A stretch of DNA of 5,872 bases from Nitrospirota bacterium (GTDB lineage Bacteria > Nitrospirota > Thermodesulfovibrionia > UBA6902). The stretch covers positions 1 to 5,872 of the forward strand of contig JAJRVB010000140.1 in assembly GCA_024277515.1 (NCBI GenBank), read 5' to 3'. A program made the translations under genes and the position numbers. The notes beneath the pieces are model-generated. The model did not search any database. It saw only the letters and a list, made by a program, of their open reading frames with translations, and had not been told where the DNA came from. This document shows, piece after piece, positions 5,022 to 5,872 of this stretch (position 1 is its first letter; each line of letters begins with the position of its first letter).

Positions 5022-5871
5022 AGGTCTCTCCGCCCTGATACCCCGCAAGGCAAAATCAGCTGAGCAGGGCCGGGACACAGAAGGAAACAGGTCGATCCTT
5101 GAACTGGACATCCGGACCATTACACCCAATGAATATCAGCCGAGACGCATATTCAACGACAATGCGCTGAACGAACTTGTCGATTCAATAAAAGAAAAAG
5201 GGGTCATTCAGCCTGTAATCGTCAGAAAGTCTTCTGACTCATCATACGAGCTGATTGCCGGTGAGAGAAGGTGGAGAGCCTCAAAACTGGCCGGACTTAC
5301 CCGCATTCCTGCAATCGTAAAAGATGCGGCGCCTGTAGAGGCTCTTGAAATCGCGCTGATAGAAAATATTCAGAGGGAAGACCTTAATCCCCTCGAAACG
5401 GCCGAGGCATTTCATCGTCTGATAACCGATTTTGATCTCACACACGATGATCTGTCAAAGAAAGTCGGCAAGGACAGGGCCACCGTCACAAACTACCTGA
5501 GGATATTAAAGCTCCCTTCCGAAATAAAGAAACTGCTTGCCGCGGGATCACTCAGTATGGGTCACGCCAAGGCGCTGCTCCAGATCGAGAAGCGTAGGTT
5601 ACAGATAGATATCGCCCAAAAGAGTGCAAAGGGCGGCTTAAGCGTTCGGGAAGTCGAGAAGTTAAGCAAAAAGCTTTCAGCAGCCGGCGGTTCCCGTTCA
5701 AAGCGGCAGCCTGCCAGAGACCCGCAGGTTGCCTCACTCGAAGAGAAGCTGATCCAGAGCCTCGGGACAAAAGTCCGCCTGCACCCTAAATCCGCTAAAA
5801 GCGGCCGAATAGAGATTGAGTACTACTCCCTTGAGGAACTGGACAGGCTGCTGGACATCCTGATCATCTGA
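5002..5871 (+). CDS. parB: ParB/Spo0J chromosome-partitioning CTPase clamp
   Basis: This is a complete 289-residue ParB. The N-terminus KPALGKGLSALIP is the ParA-stimulating peptide. The CTP-binding core carries NEYQPRR (43-49), GERRWRA (87-93) and ENIQRE (121-126). The HTH that reads parS is about 146-170 (LSKKVGKDRATVTNYL), followed by SMGHAKALL. A basic, Ser-rich linker (~220-240) leads to the C-terminal dimerisation domain (~244-287). It loads at parS, slides as a clamp and forms the segrosome with ParA. Translation is likely coupled to parA: the ATG lies 20 bp inside parA in a different frame, and AAAGGAG (4985-4991) stands 10 nt upstream. The stop is TGA at 5869-5871. No parS palindrome is found in the window. 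Confidence 0.97.
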   Translation: MKPALGKGLSALIPRKAKSAEQGRDTEGNRSILELDIRTITPNEYQPRRIFNDNALNELVDSIKEKGVIQPVIVRKSSDSSYELIAGERRWRASKLAGLTRIPAIVKDAAPVEALEIALIENIQREDLNPLETAEAFHRLITDFDLTHDDLSKKVGKDRATVTNYLRILKLPSEIKKLLAAGSLSMGHAKALLQIEKRRLQIDIAQKSAKGGLSVREVEKLSKKLSAAGGSRSKRQPARDPQVASLEEKLIQSLGTKVRLHPKSAKSGRIEIEYYSLEELDRLLDILII

Positions 5872-5872
5872 A

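Overview
The window looks like an ordinary bacterial chromosome segment with moderate GC and very AT-rich intergenic spacers. The gene set is a COG1579 zinc-ribbon protein, a NtrB-like kinase with a cysteine-rich tail, a soluble MtrA-type corrinoid protein and a chromosomal-type parAB pair. This suggests an anaerobic Gram-negative lineage such as Nitrospirota (Thermodesulfovibrionia-like) or Thermodesulfobacteriota. That placement is an inference from gene families, and no marker gene in the window settles it.

Layout. Positions 1-2488 are read from the minus strand. They hold, from right to left, a membrane sensor histidine kinase (2488-968), a CAU-anticodon tRNA that is probably tRNA-Ile2 (899-823), and a coiled-coil/zinc-ribbon protein whose last few residues lie beyond the left edge (730-1). 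Positions 2489-2958 form a 470-bp divergent spacer. It contains a good sigma70-type promoter and, directly behind the -10 box, a 174-bp non-autonomous transposable element with IS66-like ends and an 8-bp target duplication. Positions 2959-5871 are read from the plus strand. They hold a three-part protein (Cys-rich N-terminus, MtrA corrinoid domain, DUF4346), an AT-rich hairpin repeat, and then parA and parB overlapping by 20 bp.

How the parts relate. parA and parB form one translationally coupled unit for chromosome segregation; no parS site is visible here. The MtrA-like protein is a probable corrinoid methyl carrier with no obvious link to parAB. The kinase has no response-regulator gene in the window, so its partner is elsewhere.

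The most unusual material is non-coding. The small IS66-like element is clearly bounded (TIRs and TSD both readable) and sits between a promoter and its gene. Two AT-rich hairpins, one inside this element and one immediately upstream of parA, are built from the same degenerate 7-bp unit. Among the proteins, the MtrA/DUF4346 fusion with three cysteine clusters and the kinase with a seven-cysteine C-terminal module deserve attention. I found no CRISPR array, rRNA, phage gene or toxin-antitoxin pair.
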